Positions 1 to 7,812 of a stretch of 31,506 bases of DNA are shown in pieces. The stretch is taken from NCBI GenBank assembly GCA_900540205.1, contig UQER01000028.1, positions 1-31,506 on the forward strand, in the 5' to 3' direction. The notes beneath the pieces are model-generated. The model ran no database searches and had not been told where the DNA came from. It saw only the letters and a program-made list of their open reading frames with translations. Source of the stretch: an uncultured Porphyromonadaceae bacterium (GTDB lineage Bacteria > Bacteroidota > Bacteroidia > Bacteroidales > Muribaculaceae). The translations under genes and the position numbers were made by a program. The first letter of the stretch is position 1. Every line of letters begins with the position of its first letter.

Positions 1-597
1 ACCGAGCCGCTCTATGGCCACAAGCAGAGCTTCTTCCCCATCGTGCAGGGATGCACATTCCCCGACCTTCGCCACGAAGCCGCCAGCCGCGTGGCCGAGC
101 TCGGTGCCGACGGAAACGCCATCGGCGGACTCGCCGTGGGAGAACCGGCCGAAAAGATGTACGAAATGATCGAGGTGGTCAACGAAGTTCTCCCCGCCGA
201 CCGTCCGCGCTATCTCATGGGGGTCGGCACGCCGGCCAACATCCTCGAGGCCATAGACCGCGGTGTGGACATGATGGACTGCGTGATGCCCACCCGCAAC
301 GGCCGTAACGGCATGCTGTTCACGCCCCACGGCATCATGAACATGCGCAACAAAAAATGGGCCGACGATTTCACGCCCATCCAGCCCGACAGCGACTGTT
401 TTGTGGACCAGGTTTACACCAAGGCTTATCTCCGTCACCTATTTATCAGCGGCGAGCTGCTTGCCATGCAGATTGCCTCCATTCACAACCTCGCATTCTA
501 CCTGTGGCTTGTGGGCGAAGCCCGGCGCCACATCATTGCCGGCGACTTCCCGCAGTGGAAAGCCGACATGGTGGAACGCGTGACACGTCGCCTCTGA
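1..597 (+). CDS. tgt: Queuine/preQ1 tRNA-guanine transglycosylase, 3' part
   Basis: Open from base 1 to the TGA at 595-597, about 198 codons, so roughly the C-terminal half of a ~375-residue Tgt. The enzyme exchanges guanine 34 of GUN-anticodon tRNAs for preQ1 in the cytoplasm. Visible family motifs are FFPIVQG near the left edge, YLMGVGTP, and DCVMPTRNGRNG, which holds the nucleophilic Asp and the base-contacting loop. The closing region AYLRHLF then IHNLAFY is where Tgt binds zinc. The expected CxCxxC is degenerate here: only one Cys (397-399) and the later His (484-486) remain, with Ser and Asp at the other positions. The LptF/G permease begins 66 bp downstream on the same strand and is probably co-transcribed. 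An internal GTG at 43 is only an artefact of the missing 5' end. Confidence 0.95.
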   Translation, partial: TEPLYGHKQSFFPIVQGCTFPDLRHEAASRVAELGADGNAIGGLAVGEPAEKMYEMIEVVNEVLPADRPRYLMGVGTPANILEAIDRGVDMMDCVMPTRNGRNGMLFTPHGIMNMRNKKWADDFTPIQPDSDCFVDQVYTKAYLRHLFISGELLAMQIASIHNLAFYLWLVGEARRHIIAGDFPQWKADMVERVTRRL

Positions 598-663
598 CAC
601 CCGCGCTCCCCCTTCACAAACAGACAGCAGCATCACACCGACCAACACCCCGCCAAGAAAGAA

Positions 664-1782
664 ATGAAGAAGCCAAAATTACCGGCATTCGAACCCGTCA
701 GGCAAAATCTCCCCATCAGCCTGCTCGACTGGTACATAATACGCAAATTCCTGGGCACATACGTTTTCTCCATCATGCTCATCATGGCCATCGTGATCAT
801 GTTCGACATCAACGAGAAGCTCGATGCGTTCCTGCAGGCACCGCTCAAGGCCACGGTGTTCGACTACTTTCTGAACTTTCTCCCCTATTTCGCCAACCAG
901 TTCAGCCCGCTGTTCACATTCATCACGGTGATATTCTTCACCTCGAAACTCGCCGACAACTCCGAGATCATCGCCATGCTCTCGTCGGGCATGAGTTTCC
1001 ACCGGCTGTTGCGCCCCTACATGATTTCAGCGGCCGTAATCGCCGCCGGCACGTTTGTTCTCGGTGCCTACATAATCCCTCCGGCCAATGCCGAACGCAT
1101 CGACTACACCAACACCTACGTACGCAACCGCCGTGTGGATTACGGCGACAACATAATGATGCAGGTGGCTCCAGGGCGCATAGCCTACATGAGCCGCTAC
1201 GACAACACCACGAAAACCGGCTACCGCTTCTCGCTTGAGGAGTTCAAGGACAAGAAACTGGTGTCGCGCCTCACTGCCCTGTCGATCAAATGGGATACCC
1301 TCTACCAGTGGACAGTGCGCGACTACATGATCCGCGACATCCAGGGCGACCGCGAGATAATCAAAAAGGGGAACGAACTTGACACAGTGATTCCCTTCGA
1401 GCCACGCGACTTCCTGATTTCCCGCAACGACCAGGAGACCCTCACCTCACCGCAGCTGCGCGAATACGTGTCGCGCCAAAAAGAACGCGGAGTGGCCAAC
1501 ATCAAGGCCTTCGAGATTGAGTACGAGAAACGCTTCGCCATGTGCGCCGCCGCATTTATCCTTACCGTTATCGGCATGTCGCTCTCATCGAAGAAAGTGA
1601 AGGGCGGCATGGGCATGAACATCGGCATCGGACTTGTGCTCAGTTTCAGCTATATCCTGTTCATGACCGTCACTTCGTCGTTTGCGGTGTCGGGCCTGAC
1701 GTCGCCACGTGTGGCCATGTGGATTCCCAATGTTCTCTACGCCATCATCGCCGTGATCCTCTACTTCAAGGCGGCGCGATAA
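664..1782 (+). CDS. LptF/LptG (YjgP/YjgQ) family permease
   Basis: 372 residues, normal length for the family. LptF and LptG are the inner-membrane permease subunits that, with the LptB ATPase, extract lipopolysaccharide and push it along the Lpt bridge. Hydrophobic segments lie at about residues 27-48, 65-95 and 118-138, then a long periplasmic beta-rich domain (about 140-285), then three C-terminal segments at about 289-306, 314-338 and 346-368. This is the standard LptF/G layout. The N-terminal LDWYIIRKFLGTYVF segment is typical of Bacteroidetes members. The ATG at 664 follows an A-rich stretch. I cannot tell LptF from LptG. Position behind tgt is a common Bacteroidales arrangement. Confidence 0.9.
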   Translation: MKKPKLPAFEPVRQNLPISLLDWYIIRKFLGTYVFSIMLIMAIVIMFDINEKLDAFLQAPLKATVFDYFLNFLPYFANQFSPLFTFITVIFFTSKLADNSEIIAMLSSGMSFHRLLRPYMISAAVIAAGTFVLGAYIIPPANAERIDYTNTYVRNRRVDYGDNIMMQVAPGRIAYMSRYDNTTKTGYRFSLEEFKDKKLVSRLTALSIKWDTLYQWTVRDYMIRDIQGDREIIKKGNELDTVIPFEPRDFLISRNDQETLTSPQLREYVSRQKERGVANIKAFEIEYEKRFAMCAAAFILTVIGMSLSSKKVKGGMGMNIGIGLVLSFSYILFMTVTSSFAVSGLTSPRVAMWIPNVLYAIIAVILYFKAAR

Positions 1783-1825
1783 AAGCCCCTTCCCTACTAC
1801 AAAAACACACAGAATTTTCATGCGG

Positions 1826-1852
1826 TGCAACTTTACGGCACTTTCAGCGACA
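1826..1852 (+). promoter_or_regulatory. Candidate ECF-sigma promoter upstream of the sigma factor gene
   Basis: TGCAACTTT (1826-1834) is followed after 13 bp by CGACA (1848-1852). An AAC-containing -35 element and a CG-rich -10 about 16 bp later is the general format of ECF promoters. The next ATG (1878) starts a sigma factor, so autoregulation is possible. No TAnnTTTG box was seen in this gap. Confidence 0.35.
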
Positions 1853-1877
1853 AACAATATTGAACCCACATCACCGA

Positions 1878-2384
1878 ATGACCGCATCGCAAAAAGAACA
1901 GGAATTCCGGAAATTAATGACGGAACACGGCGGCCTCGTTGCCAAAGTGTGCTACATGTATGCAACAGATTCCGAACATTTCAAGGATCTGCTGCAGGAG
2001 GTGCGCATAAACATCTGGCAGGCAATCGACAAGTTCCGCGGCGAATCGGCCATATCGACATGGCTTTACCGCATAACAGTAAACACATGCGTAAGCTGTT
2101 ACCGCCGCTACAACCGTCACGACGCCGAGACCCGCACCGTCGACCCCGAGCAGATGCTCGCACTGGCCAACATGGCCTCCACCGACCATGAACGGCTGGA
2201 ATGTCTGCGCGAACTCTACGCCCTGATCAACCGGCTTCCGGCTCTCGACAAGGCCATAATAATGATGTGGCTTGACGAACGCCCATATCAGGAAATCGCC
2301 GAGGTGACCGGCCTCTCGCGCAACAATGTGGCCACCCGCATCAACCGCTGTAAACGGAAACTTCTCGACATGAGCAATTCCTGA
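1878..2384 (+). CDS. RNA polymerase sigma factor, sigma-70/ECF family
   Basis: 168 residues from the ATG at 1878; the reading frame is open further upstream, but that part lies inside the permease gene. Region 2 is seen as DLLQEVRINIWQAIDKFRGE followed by AISTWLYRITVNTC (core binding and -10 recognition). Region 4 is the C-terminal helix-turn-helix with LDKAIIMMWLDERPYQEIAE followed by VTGLSRNNVATRINRCKRKL (-35 recognition). No region 1 or 3, so it fits the group IV/ECF size class. The next gene, a membrane protein, begins 29 bp later. That protein has no zinc anti-sigma motif, but its position makes it a candidate partner or target. Internal ATG at 1917 is a weaker alternative start because it would remove conserved N-terminal residues. 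Confidence 0.92.
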   Translation: MTASQKEQEFRKLMTEHGGLVAKVCYMYATDSEHFKDLLQEVRINIWQAIDKFRGESAISTWLYRITVNTCVSCYRRYNRHDAETRTVDPEQMLALANMASTDHERLECLRELYALINRLPALDKAIIMMWLDERPYQEIAEVTGLSRNNVATRINRCKRKLLDMSNS

Positions 2385-2413
2385 ATCTGCCACACATCAA
2401 AACAACCGCAACC

Positions 2414-3004
2414 ATGCAACATATAGAAGACTTGAAAGCTAAATGGCAGGCAATAGACCTTGCCCCCGATGCGGGGAAGACCGCCACGCCACTGAGGGTT
2501 CCGCGTCATGCAACACTGCGGATCAACCATTACCTACGCACCACTCTTATACTCTGCATCCTGGGGCTGTGCCTCTCGGGCGAATTCTTCAACATACTCA
2601 ACCCTGCCGTCTGGTTCAGGATTTACTATTGCTCATTTTTTGCCATCGGTATCATAGAGATGCTGGTTCTGCGTCGAAAACTGTGGCAACTTACGCCGGA
2701 AAGCATCACGGTAGTACAGGCCATCAGAGGAGTGGAAAAATTCTCCATCCTCCGCAACCGCTTCAAGATTCTGAACATCTGCATTGCCATTCCACTGCTC
2801 ACAGCCATGTTCATCTACATCTTCAACGATATCAGCGAGAACAGCTATGGATTCCGCGTCGGCGGCATCGTCGGCGGCATCGTCGGGCTTGCTCTCGGGT
2901 TGTGGCTTGACTATCGCTGCCGCCGCGATCTGCGGCTGATGCGCGAATACCTCGGCACTGCCTCTCTTGACGAAACTGACGATACAGATACCACCCCTGA
3001 ATAA
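2414..3004 (+). CDS. Small multi-pass membrane protein, unknown function
   Basis: 196 residues. A soluble N-terminal stretch of about 40 residues is followed by four hydrophobic segments at about 43-60, 68-84, 120-137 and 148-168. The tail is acidic and Thr-rich. The fourth segment has a VGGIVGGIVG glycine zipper encoded by a tandem 12-bp repeat. I do not recognise a named family. It starts 29 bp after the sigma factor gene on the same strand, so the two are probably co-transcribed. In Bacteroidales such gene pairs often consist of a sigma factor and a membrane-bound regulator, but no anti-sigma motif is visible. A terminator hairpin follows at 3073. Confidence 0.8.
   Translation: MQHIEDLKAKWQAIDLAPDAGKTATPLRVPRHATLRINHYLRTTLILCILGLCLSGEFFNILNPAVWFRIYYCSFFAIGIIEMLVLRRKLWQLTPESITVVQAIRGVEKFSILRNRFKILNICIAIPLLTAMFIYIFNDISENSYGFRVGGIVGGIVGLALGLWLDYRCRRDLRLMREYLGTASLDETDDTDTTPE
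2858..2886 (+). repeat. 12-bp tandem repeat, 2.4 copies, in frame
   Basis: GTCGGCGGCATC occurs at 2858-2869 and 2870-2881, followed by GTCGG at 2882-2886. It encodes repeated VGGI in the last membrane helix of the preceding gene. Confidence 0.9.
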
Positions 3005-3072
3005 AATCCTTCGACGGCCACTCCCCCTCTTCACCACTGGCAAACGAATTCAAAACTGACAGACATAACAAG

Positions 3073-3107
3073 GCGCAGTGTCAAAATGCAATATTTTGGC
3101 ACTGCGC
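3073..3107. terminator. Bidirectional hairpin terminator
   Basis: Two 15-nt arms, GCGCAGTGTCAAAAT (3073-3087) and ATTTTGGCACTGCGC (3093-3107), pair throughout with one T-G wobble around a 5-nt loop. TCAATTTTATT follows on the plus strand. It lies between the plus-strand membrane protein gene and the minus-strand nitric oxide reductase, so it can end both transcripts. Confidence 0.8.
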
Positions 3108-3128
3108 TCAATTTTATTACCGGATGGT

Positions 3129-3211
3129 GAGGGTGCTGTCAGAATGGTTCAGATGGTAGGAACCCGAACCCCTTAGGCGACGACCCAGATGGGCCATTAT
3201 GACACACCCTC
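3129..3211. repeat. 83-bp folded element, function unknown
   Basis: Outer arms GAGGGTG (3129-3135) and CACCCTC (3205-3211) continue into TGTCA/TGACA (3137-3141 with 3200-3204; C3136 bulged). After one mismatch they continue into AATGG/CCATT (3143-3147 with 3194-3198), 17 paired bases in all. Inside are a second possible helix GGTTC/GAACC (3146-3150 with 3160-3164), partly competing with AATGG, and a CCC-AGAT-GGG hairpin (3184-3193). CAGATGG occurs twice. The arms are too elaborate and have no T-run for a simple terminator. It lacks the GTTC T-loop of a tRNA. It could be a small non-autonomous repeat or a 3' UTR RNA of the reductase transcript. Confidence 0.6.
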
Positions 3212-3238
3212 TTGCTTATTTTGTCTTGGTTGCAGCTG

Positions 3239-5488
3239 TCAGCTGGCATGGCGTGCCTGCCAGTTAATCCACCATGCCTTGCAGGCCCCGATCAGGAACG
3301 GCACTGCTCCGAACAGGATAAACACCACATCGCCGGGCATACGCAGCCATCCGGTCATGCTCATTGTCGGGCCGGTGACATACCCGATGGAACGTGCATG
3401 CCAGTAACCGTTGTGGATAACGTCCCACAGCTGAATGAAGCCGGACGGCAGCAGACTGAAGGCTATCATCATGGCCAGACCGATGTTAAGCCCCCAGAAC
3501 GAGCATTTGATCCATGGGCGCACCGTAGCCCACTGCGCGTCGGTCAGATTCTTGCGCATGGCATACACGCACAGCCCCAGGGACAGGAATCCGAACACCC
3601 CGAACAGCGCCGCATGTCCGTGATTCGGCGTAAGATATGTGCCGATCTCGAAATAGCTGACAATCGGCATATTGATAAGGAAACCGAACACTCCGGCACC
3701 CATGAAATTCCAGAAGCCCACAGCCATGAAGAAATTGAAAATCCATTTGTGCTGCCCGCCCACTTCCGGAGCACCGCCGTTGCGGGATATTCGGTAAAAG
3801 CGCCATCCTTCAAGGCACAACAGAACCAAAGGCACGACCTCCAGTGCGGAGAAACATGAGGAAACGGCCATGTTGAAGGTGCTCTGCCCCTCGAAATACC
3901 AGTGGTGACCCGTACCGATAATGCCGCCCATGAACGTGAGTATCGCCTCGAGAATTATAATCCTGATGGCACGTTCCCGGCTCACGATACCCATCTCCAC
4001 GAACACCAGAGCCACCATCGTAGTGGCAAAAGCCTCGAAGAAACCTTCCACCCAAAGGTGAATCATCCAGAACCGCCAGGTATCCACCACCGTATAGTTG
4101 GTCATATCGTCGAAGAACACGGCAGGGATATAGAACACGGGCACACAAATGGCGAAGAAGAGGAACAATCCGGCAAGGAATCTCTTGCCCGGCAGCCTGA
4201 ATGCAGGCAGCGTATTGCGTATCACCACATATGCCCATACGAGGAATCCCACAATCATCAGCAGCTGGAAGCCGCGGCCCATCTCGACATATTCCCATCC
4301 CTGGCTGCCAAGCCAGAACGAACCGTCGCCTGCTCCCCAGAGGCCGAGCAGACCGCCCCATTCAGCCAGCAGCGAACCGAAAATCACCACTCCGAACGCC
4401 ACGAACAGGAAATAGGTCATCCTACTGAGCGATTTCCACTCCTTGCCGCCGAAGATGCGCGATACGATCAGACCACCCACTACAAACCCTGTGGCAACCC
4501 ACAGAATGGCGAGCTGGATGTGCCATGTCCTGACAAGCTGACTCGGGAAGATGGTACTGAGGTCAAGGCCATAGAACGTGCCCGGGTCGGCACGGTAATG
4601 AGCCACGGCGCCTCCCACAAGTGTCTGTGTAAGCAACAGCAATCCCACAATCACCACAAACTTGAGCAGTCCGCGTATGGATGCCGGCTGATGTCCGTCG
4701 GGCACAGTCATCGGGAAGGGCGGTTGGGCAGCTTTCCAGTCAGCCTCCTTGTCGCGTCCCACATAGAACATGCATGCGCCTATACCTATAAGCAGGAACA
4801 ACAGTGATGCCACGCTCCATACGGTCAGCGCGTCCGATGGGCCCTGACCGATTTCCGGTTCATACGGGAAGTTATTGGTGTAGGAATAATCCTCGCCGGG
4901 ACGGTTGGCCGAACATGCCCATGCCGACCATGCGAAAAAGGCCGAAAGCTGATGCAGTTCTACCGGATCGGTTATAAGGTCCTTCTGCAGTCCGCCGTTG
5001 TTGGCCGGATCACTCAGATACCTCTTCCAGTAGTCGGGAGCCTCGTTGAAAACCGATGTCTGCGCCTCATCCATCACCAGCACACCGGTGCCTGCATCAT
5101 AACGGTTGGCCTTGGCCAAGGCATTGATTTCATCCATCGTCATGTCGGGATTGAGGCGCCGGGTGGCCAAAGCCACCTGATGGAGATAATCGGCCGAAAA
5201 GTCCGGACCGAGATATGCCCCGTGTCCCCACACCGACCCGTTGTCGTGAAGACCATACCGCAGGAACACCGCCTGCCCCTCCCGTATGTCATCACCCGTA
5301 AACAGCACATCGCCGTTCATGTCGGTTACTTTTTCCGGAATCGGCGGCTTGTCGGAATAAGCCTTTACAGTCACCGCCACAAGCACGGCGAAACCATAAA
5401 TAAACACAAAGGCGAGGACCGGTATCCACCATCGCGAAACATTTGGCGAAGAATAGTCCCTTTCATACTGGAAGTTAGGGTGGCCCAT
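3239..5488 (-). CDS. norB: Quinol-dependent nitric oxide reductase (single-subunit qNOR)
   Basis: 749 residues, the length of fused qNOR (NorZ) rather than of the two-subunit NorBC enzyme. It reduces 2 NO to N2O with electrons from menaquinol in the inner membrane. The first helix is at about 22-42. An N-terminal domain (about 45-220) replaces NorC and shows the family signature GQAVFLRYGL..GSVWGHGAYLGPDF. The remaining part is a multi-helix haem-copper-oxidase-like core. Probable metal ligands are H323 (TWHIQLAILW), H477 (HLWVEGFFE, with Glu481), H528/H529 (GTGHHWYFEG) and the His pair in TPNHGHAALFG (about 623-625). No denitrification gene lies nearby, so NO detoxification is the likelier role. 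It is divergent from lutABC with a 144-bp gap. Confidence 0.95.
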   Translation of the reverse strand: MGHPNFQYERDYSSPNVSRWWIPVLAFVFIYGFAVLVAVTVKAYSDKPPIPEKVTDMNGDVLFTGDDIREGQAVFLRYGLHDNGSVWGHGAYLGPDFSADYLHQVALATRRLNPDMTMDEINALAKANRYDAGTGVLVMDEAQTSVFNEAPDYWKRYLSDPANNGGLQKDLITDPVELHQLSAFFAWSAWACSANRPGEDYSYTNNFPYEPEIGQGPSDALTVWSVASLLFLLIGIGACMFYVGRDKEADWKAAQPPFPMTVPDGHQPASIRGLLKFVVIVGLLLLTQTLVGGAVAHYRADPGTFYGLDLSTIFPSQLVRTWHIQLAILWVATGFVVGGLIVSRIFGGKEWKSLSRMTYFLFVAFGVVIFGSLLAEWGGLLGLWGAGDGSFWLGSQGWEYVEMGRGFQLLMIVGFLVWAYVVIRNTLPAFRLPGKRFLAGLFLFFAICVPVFYIPAVFFDDMTNYTVVDTWRFWMIHLWVEGFFEAFATTMVALVFVEMGIVSRERAIRIIILEAILTFMGGIIGTGHHWYFEGQSTFNMAVSSCFSALEVVPLVLLCLEGWRFYRISRNGGAPEVGGQHKWIFNFFMAVGFWNFMGAGVFGFLINMPIVSYFEIGTYLTPNHGHAALFGVFGFLSLGLCVYAMRKNLTDAQWATVRPWIKCSFWGLNIGLAMMIAFSLLPSGFIQLWDVIHNGYWHARSIGYVTGPTMSMTGWLRMPGDVVFILFGAVPFLIGACKAWWINWQARHAS

Positions 5489-5632
5489 AGTAAAAGAGTT
5501 TTGAGATTTTATTAATAAAAAGGTTGATTTTATATGATATTAAACAAAACTGGGTTAACAATCGTTTAGATATCGTAATCACAACCCTGTTTTTTCAATC
5601 ACATCCACTTTCACCCATACACACATACTCAC

Positions 5633-6388
5633 ATGAAAATCGGTTTCTTCGTTCCCTGTTATATCGATGCCATACATCCGCAGGCTGCCATCTCCAGCTA
5701 CAGGCTGCTGAAAAAGCTCGGGCTCGACGTAGAGTTCATCGACCGCGGAGCCTGTTGCGGTCTGCCCGAACTTGACATGGGATATACCCGACAGGCGTGC
5801 ACCCTCGAGAAAGGGATTGCACCTATGGCTGCCGACAAAGGCTACGACTATGTAGTGCTCCCCTCCGGAATATGTACCGATCAATTCCGATTTCATTTCA
5901 ACGAAGTGGAGCAGACACCTGAAGTGGTACATTTCCGTCAGACTGTACATGATCCTGTAGAATTTCTGCACGATGTGCTCAAAGTCACCGAGCTTCCGGG
6001 CAAGCCAAGCTTTCCTTACCGTGTGGCGATACACAACGGCTGCCACTCACTTCGTTATCTCCGGGAAGCCCGGCCGACTGAACTTATGATCAAACCATTC
6101 GACAAATGCGCGGACCTTCTGAAGCTGGTGGACGGTATCGAGATAGGTTATGCCACCCGGCGCGACGAATGCTGCGGCTTCGGGGGCACTTATGCCATCT
6201 GGGATCCGCAATGTTCCGGACAACAGGGGCGTGACAAAGTGGATGACTACGTACGCAACGGTTTCAAGTACGTCACTTCGCAGGACATGTCGTGCATGAT
6301 ACATCAGCAGACTGTGGCCCGAAAGAACAGGCTTGACCTCAAAATGTTCTATATCACTGAAATTTTAAACGGAGACGCACAACCATGA
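5633..6388 (+). CDS. lutA: Lactate utilization iron-sulfur protein LutA
   Basis: 251 residues. LutA is part of the LutABC complex that oxidises L-lactate to pyruvate. It carries two cysteine-rich CCG modules typical of the family: C9 with the CCG at 41-43 (GACCGLPELDMGY), then C81, C137 (HNGCHSLR) and the CCG at 180-182 (DECCGFGGTYA). These ligate iron-sulfur clusters as in the GlpC/HdrB-type domain. The ATG at 5633 follows an A/C-rich leader. The stop overlaps the lutB start in an ATGA, indicating translational coupling. First gene of a three-gene operon divergent from norB. No clear -7 TAnnTTTG was found in the shared gap. Confidence 0.93.
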   Translation: MKIGFFVPCYIDAIHPQAAISSYRLLKKLGLDVEFIDRGACCGLPELDMGYTRQACTLEKGIAPMAADKGYDYVVLPSGICTDQFRFHFNEVEQTPEVVHFRQTVHDPVEFLHDVLKVTELPGKPSFPYRVAIHNGCHSLRYLREARPTELMIKPFDKCADLLKLVDGIEIGYATRRDECCGFGGTYAIWDPQCSGQQGRDKVDDYVRNGFKYVTSQDMSCMIHQQTVARKNRLDLKMFYITEILNGDAQP

Positions 6389-7812
6389 AGCAGGTGAATC
6401 AAGTAAAACTCGGAGCCGAGTTCATAAAACAGCGTGCACACCGCGAGATGCACGACCGTTGCCTGTGGGCAGCACGCATGCGCCGTGACAAGGTGGCATC
6501 CACAATCCCCGAATGGGAAGAGATGCGCGAGCTGGCATCGCAGATAAAACTCCATACGCTTGCCAACCTCGACCGGTATCTCGAGCAGTTCGCCGCCAAT
6601 GCCGAGGCCAACGGAATCCACATCCACTGGGCGCGCAATGCCGAGGAACATAACGAGATTATCCTTGACATCTTCCGCAGCCACGATGTCAAGGTGGTCA
6701 CCAAAGGCAAATGCATGACCATGGATGAATGCGGCATGCGTGAATTCATGTGGAAACACGGCATCGAAATATATGAGGCCGATCTGGGCGAACGAATCCA
6801 GCAGCTCGACAACCAGCGCCCCTCGCACATCGTGATGCCGGCCATCCACAAGCTCCGCAGCGATGTGGCCGACCTCTTCGCCCGTACGCTCGGCTCTGAC
6901 CGCGACATCGACGACCCGCATTATCTAAACAGCGTGATGCGTGCCGACATGCGAAAAAAATATGAGAAAGTGGATGCAGGCATGTCGGGCGTCAACTTCG
7001 CCATAGCCGAAACCGGCGGCATTGTGGTGTGCACCAACGAGGGGAACGCCGACATCAGCGCCAACGTGCCGCCGCTCTATGTGGCAACCATGGGACTGGA
7101 GAAACTCATACCGCGCCAAAGCGATCTGCCACTCTTCCTGCGACTGCTCTCGCGCAGCGCCCTCGGGCTTGACATGACCCAGTACACCTCGCACTATCAC
7201 GCCCCCCGCAAGGGACAGGAGATGCACATTGTAATCCTCGACAACGGACGCAGCGAGCGGCTCACGTCGCCCGACTACTGGGAAGTGCTCAAATGCATCC
7301 GCTGCGGTGCCTGCATGAACACGTGTCCAGTGTTCCGCCGCACATCCGGCATCAGCTATGACGCCATCTACATGGGTCCGATCGGCATCGTACTCGAACC
7401 GAGCTACGACCTCTACAGATATGCCCGTCTCCCCTACTCATGCACCCACTGCGGATCATGCGGCGATGTCTGCCCCACCAAGGTGCCCATCCCGGAGCTG
7501 GTGTTCTACTGGCGCGCACCGGTGGTGAGCCACGGCTTCAGCCAGCCCACCCACGACATAGAGGAGAATCTGGCCGAACCGATTCTTAAAAACAGCACCA
7601 ATCTCGCCAAAGCGGAGAAACTGGGGCTCTGGGCATTGCGGCACATTCCCGATGCCATTCTTGAATCGCCTATAAATCCCTGGGCAAAAGAGCATGACGA
7701 CCCGATTCCGCCCAAAGAGACTTTCCGCGAATATTACCGCCGCGTTATCCAGCCGGAGGAAGAGGCCGCAAAGAATAAACAAGACGATAAACCCACCACT
7801 CCAGAATCATGA
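6385..7812 (+). CDS. lutB: Lactate utilization iron-sulfur protein LutB
   Basis: 475 residues, the usual LutB length. An N-terminal LUD domain (about 70-295, with AETGGIVVCTNEGNAD) is followed by two ferredoxin-type [4Fe-4S] sites: C304/C307/C310/C314 (CIRCGACMNTCP) and C353/C356/C359/C363 (CTHCGSCGDVCP). The C-terminal region (about 380-475) is the domain found at the end of LutB and ends in a charged, low-complexity tail. The protein passes electrons from lactate oxidation through its clusters, presumably to menaquinone. Start and stop codons both overlap the neighbouring genes by 4 bp (ATGA), showing a tightly coupled operon. Confidence 0.94.
   Translation: MKQVNQVKLGAEFIKQRAHREMHDRCLWAARMRRDKVASTIPEWEEMRELASQIKLHTLANLDRYLEQFAANAEANGIHIHWARNAEEHNEIILDIFRSHDVKVVTKGKCMTMDECGMREFMWKHGIEIYEADLGERIQQLDNQRPSHIVMPAIHKLRSDVADLFARTLGSDRDIDDPHYLNSVMRADMRKKYEKVDAGMSGVNFAIAETGGIVVCTNEGNADISANVPPLYVATMGLEKLIPRQSDLPLFLRLLSRSALGLDMTQYTSHYHAPRKGQEMHIVILDNGRSERLTSPDYWEVLKCIRCGACMNTCPVFRRTSGISYDAIYMGPIGIVLEPSYDLYRYARLPYSCTHCGSCGDVCPTKVPIPELVFYWRAPVVSHGFSQPTHDIEENLAEPILKNSTNLAKAEKLGLWALRHIPDAILESPINPWAKEHDDPIPPKETFREYYRRVIQPEEEAAKNKQDDKPTTPES

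Noticed and set aside
3129..3211. tRNA gene of the long-variable-arm type (acceptor-like GAGGGTG/CACCCTC, about 83 nt)
   Set aside because: No GTTC T-loop, no D-arm pattern and no plausible anticodon stem on either strand.
6349..6921. Long minus-strand frame opposite lutB
   Set aside because: Antisense shadow of a clearly coding, high-GC gene; its composition follows lutB codon positions.
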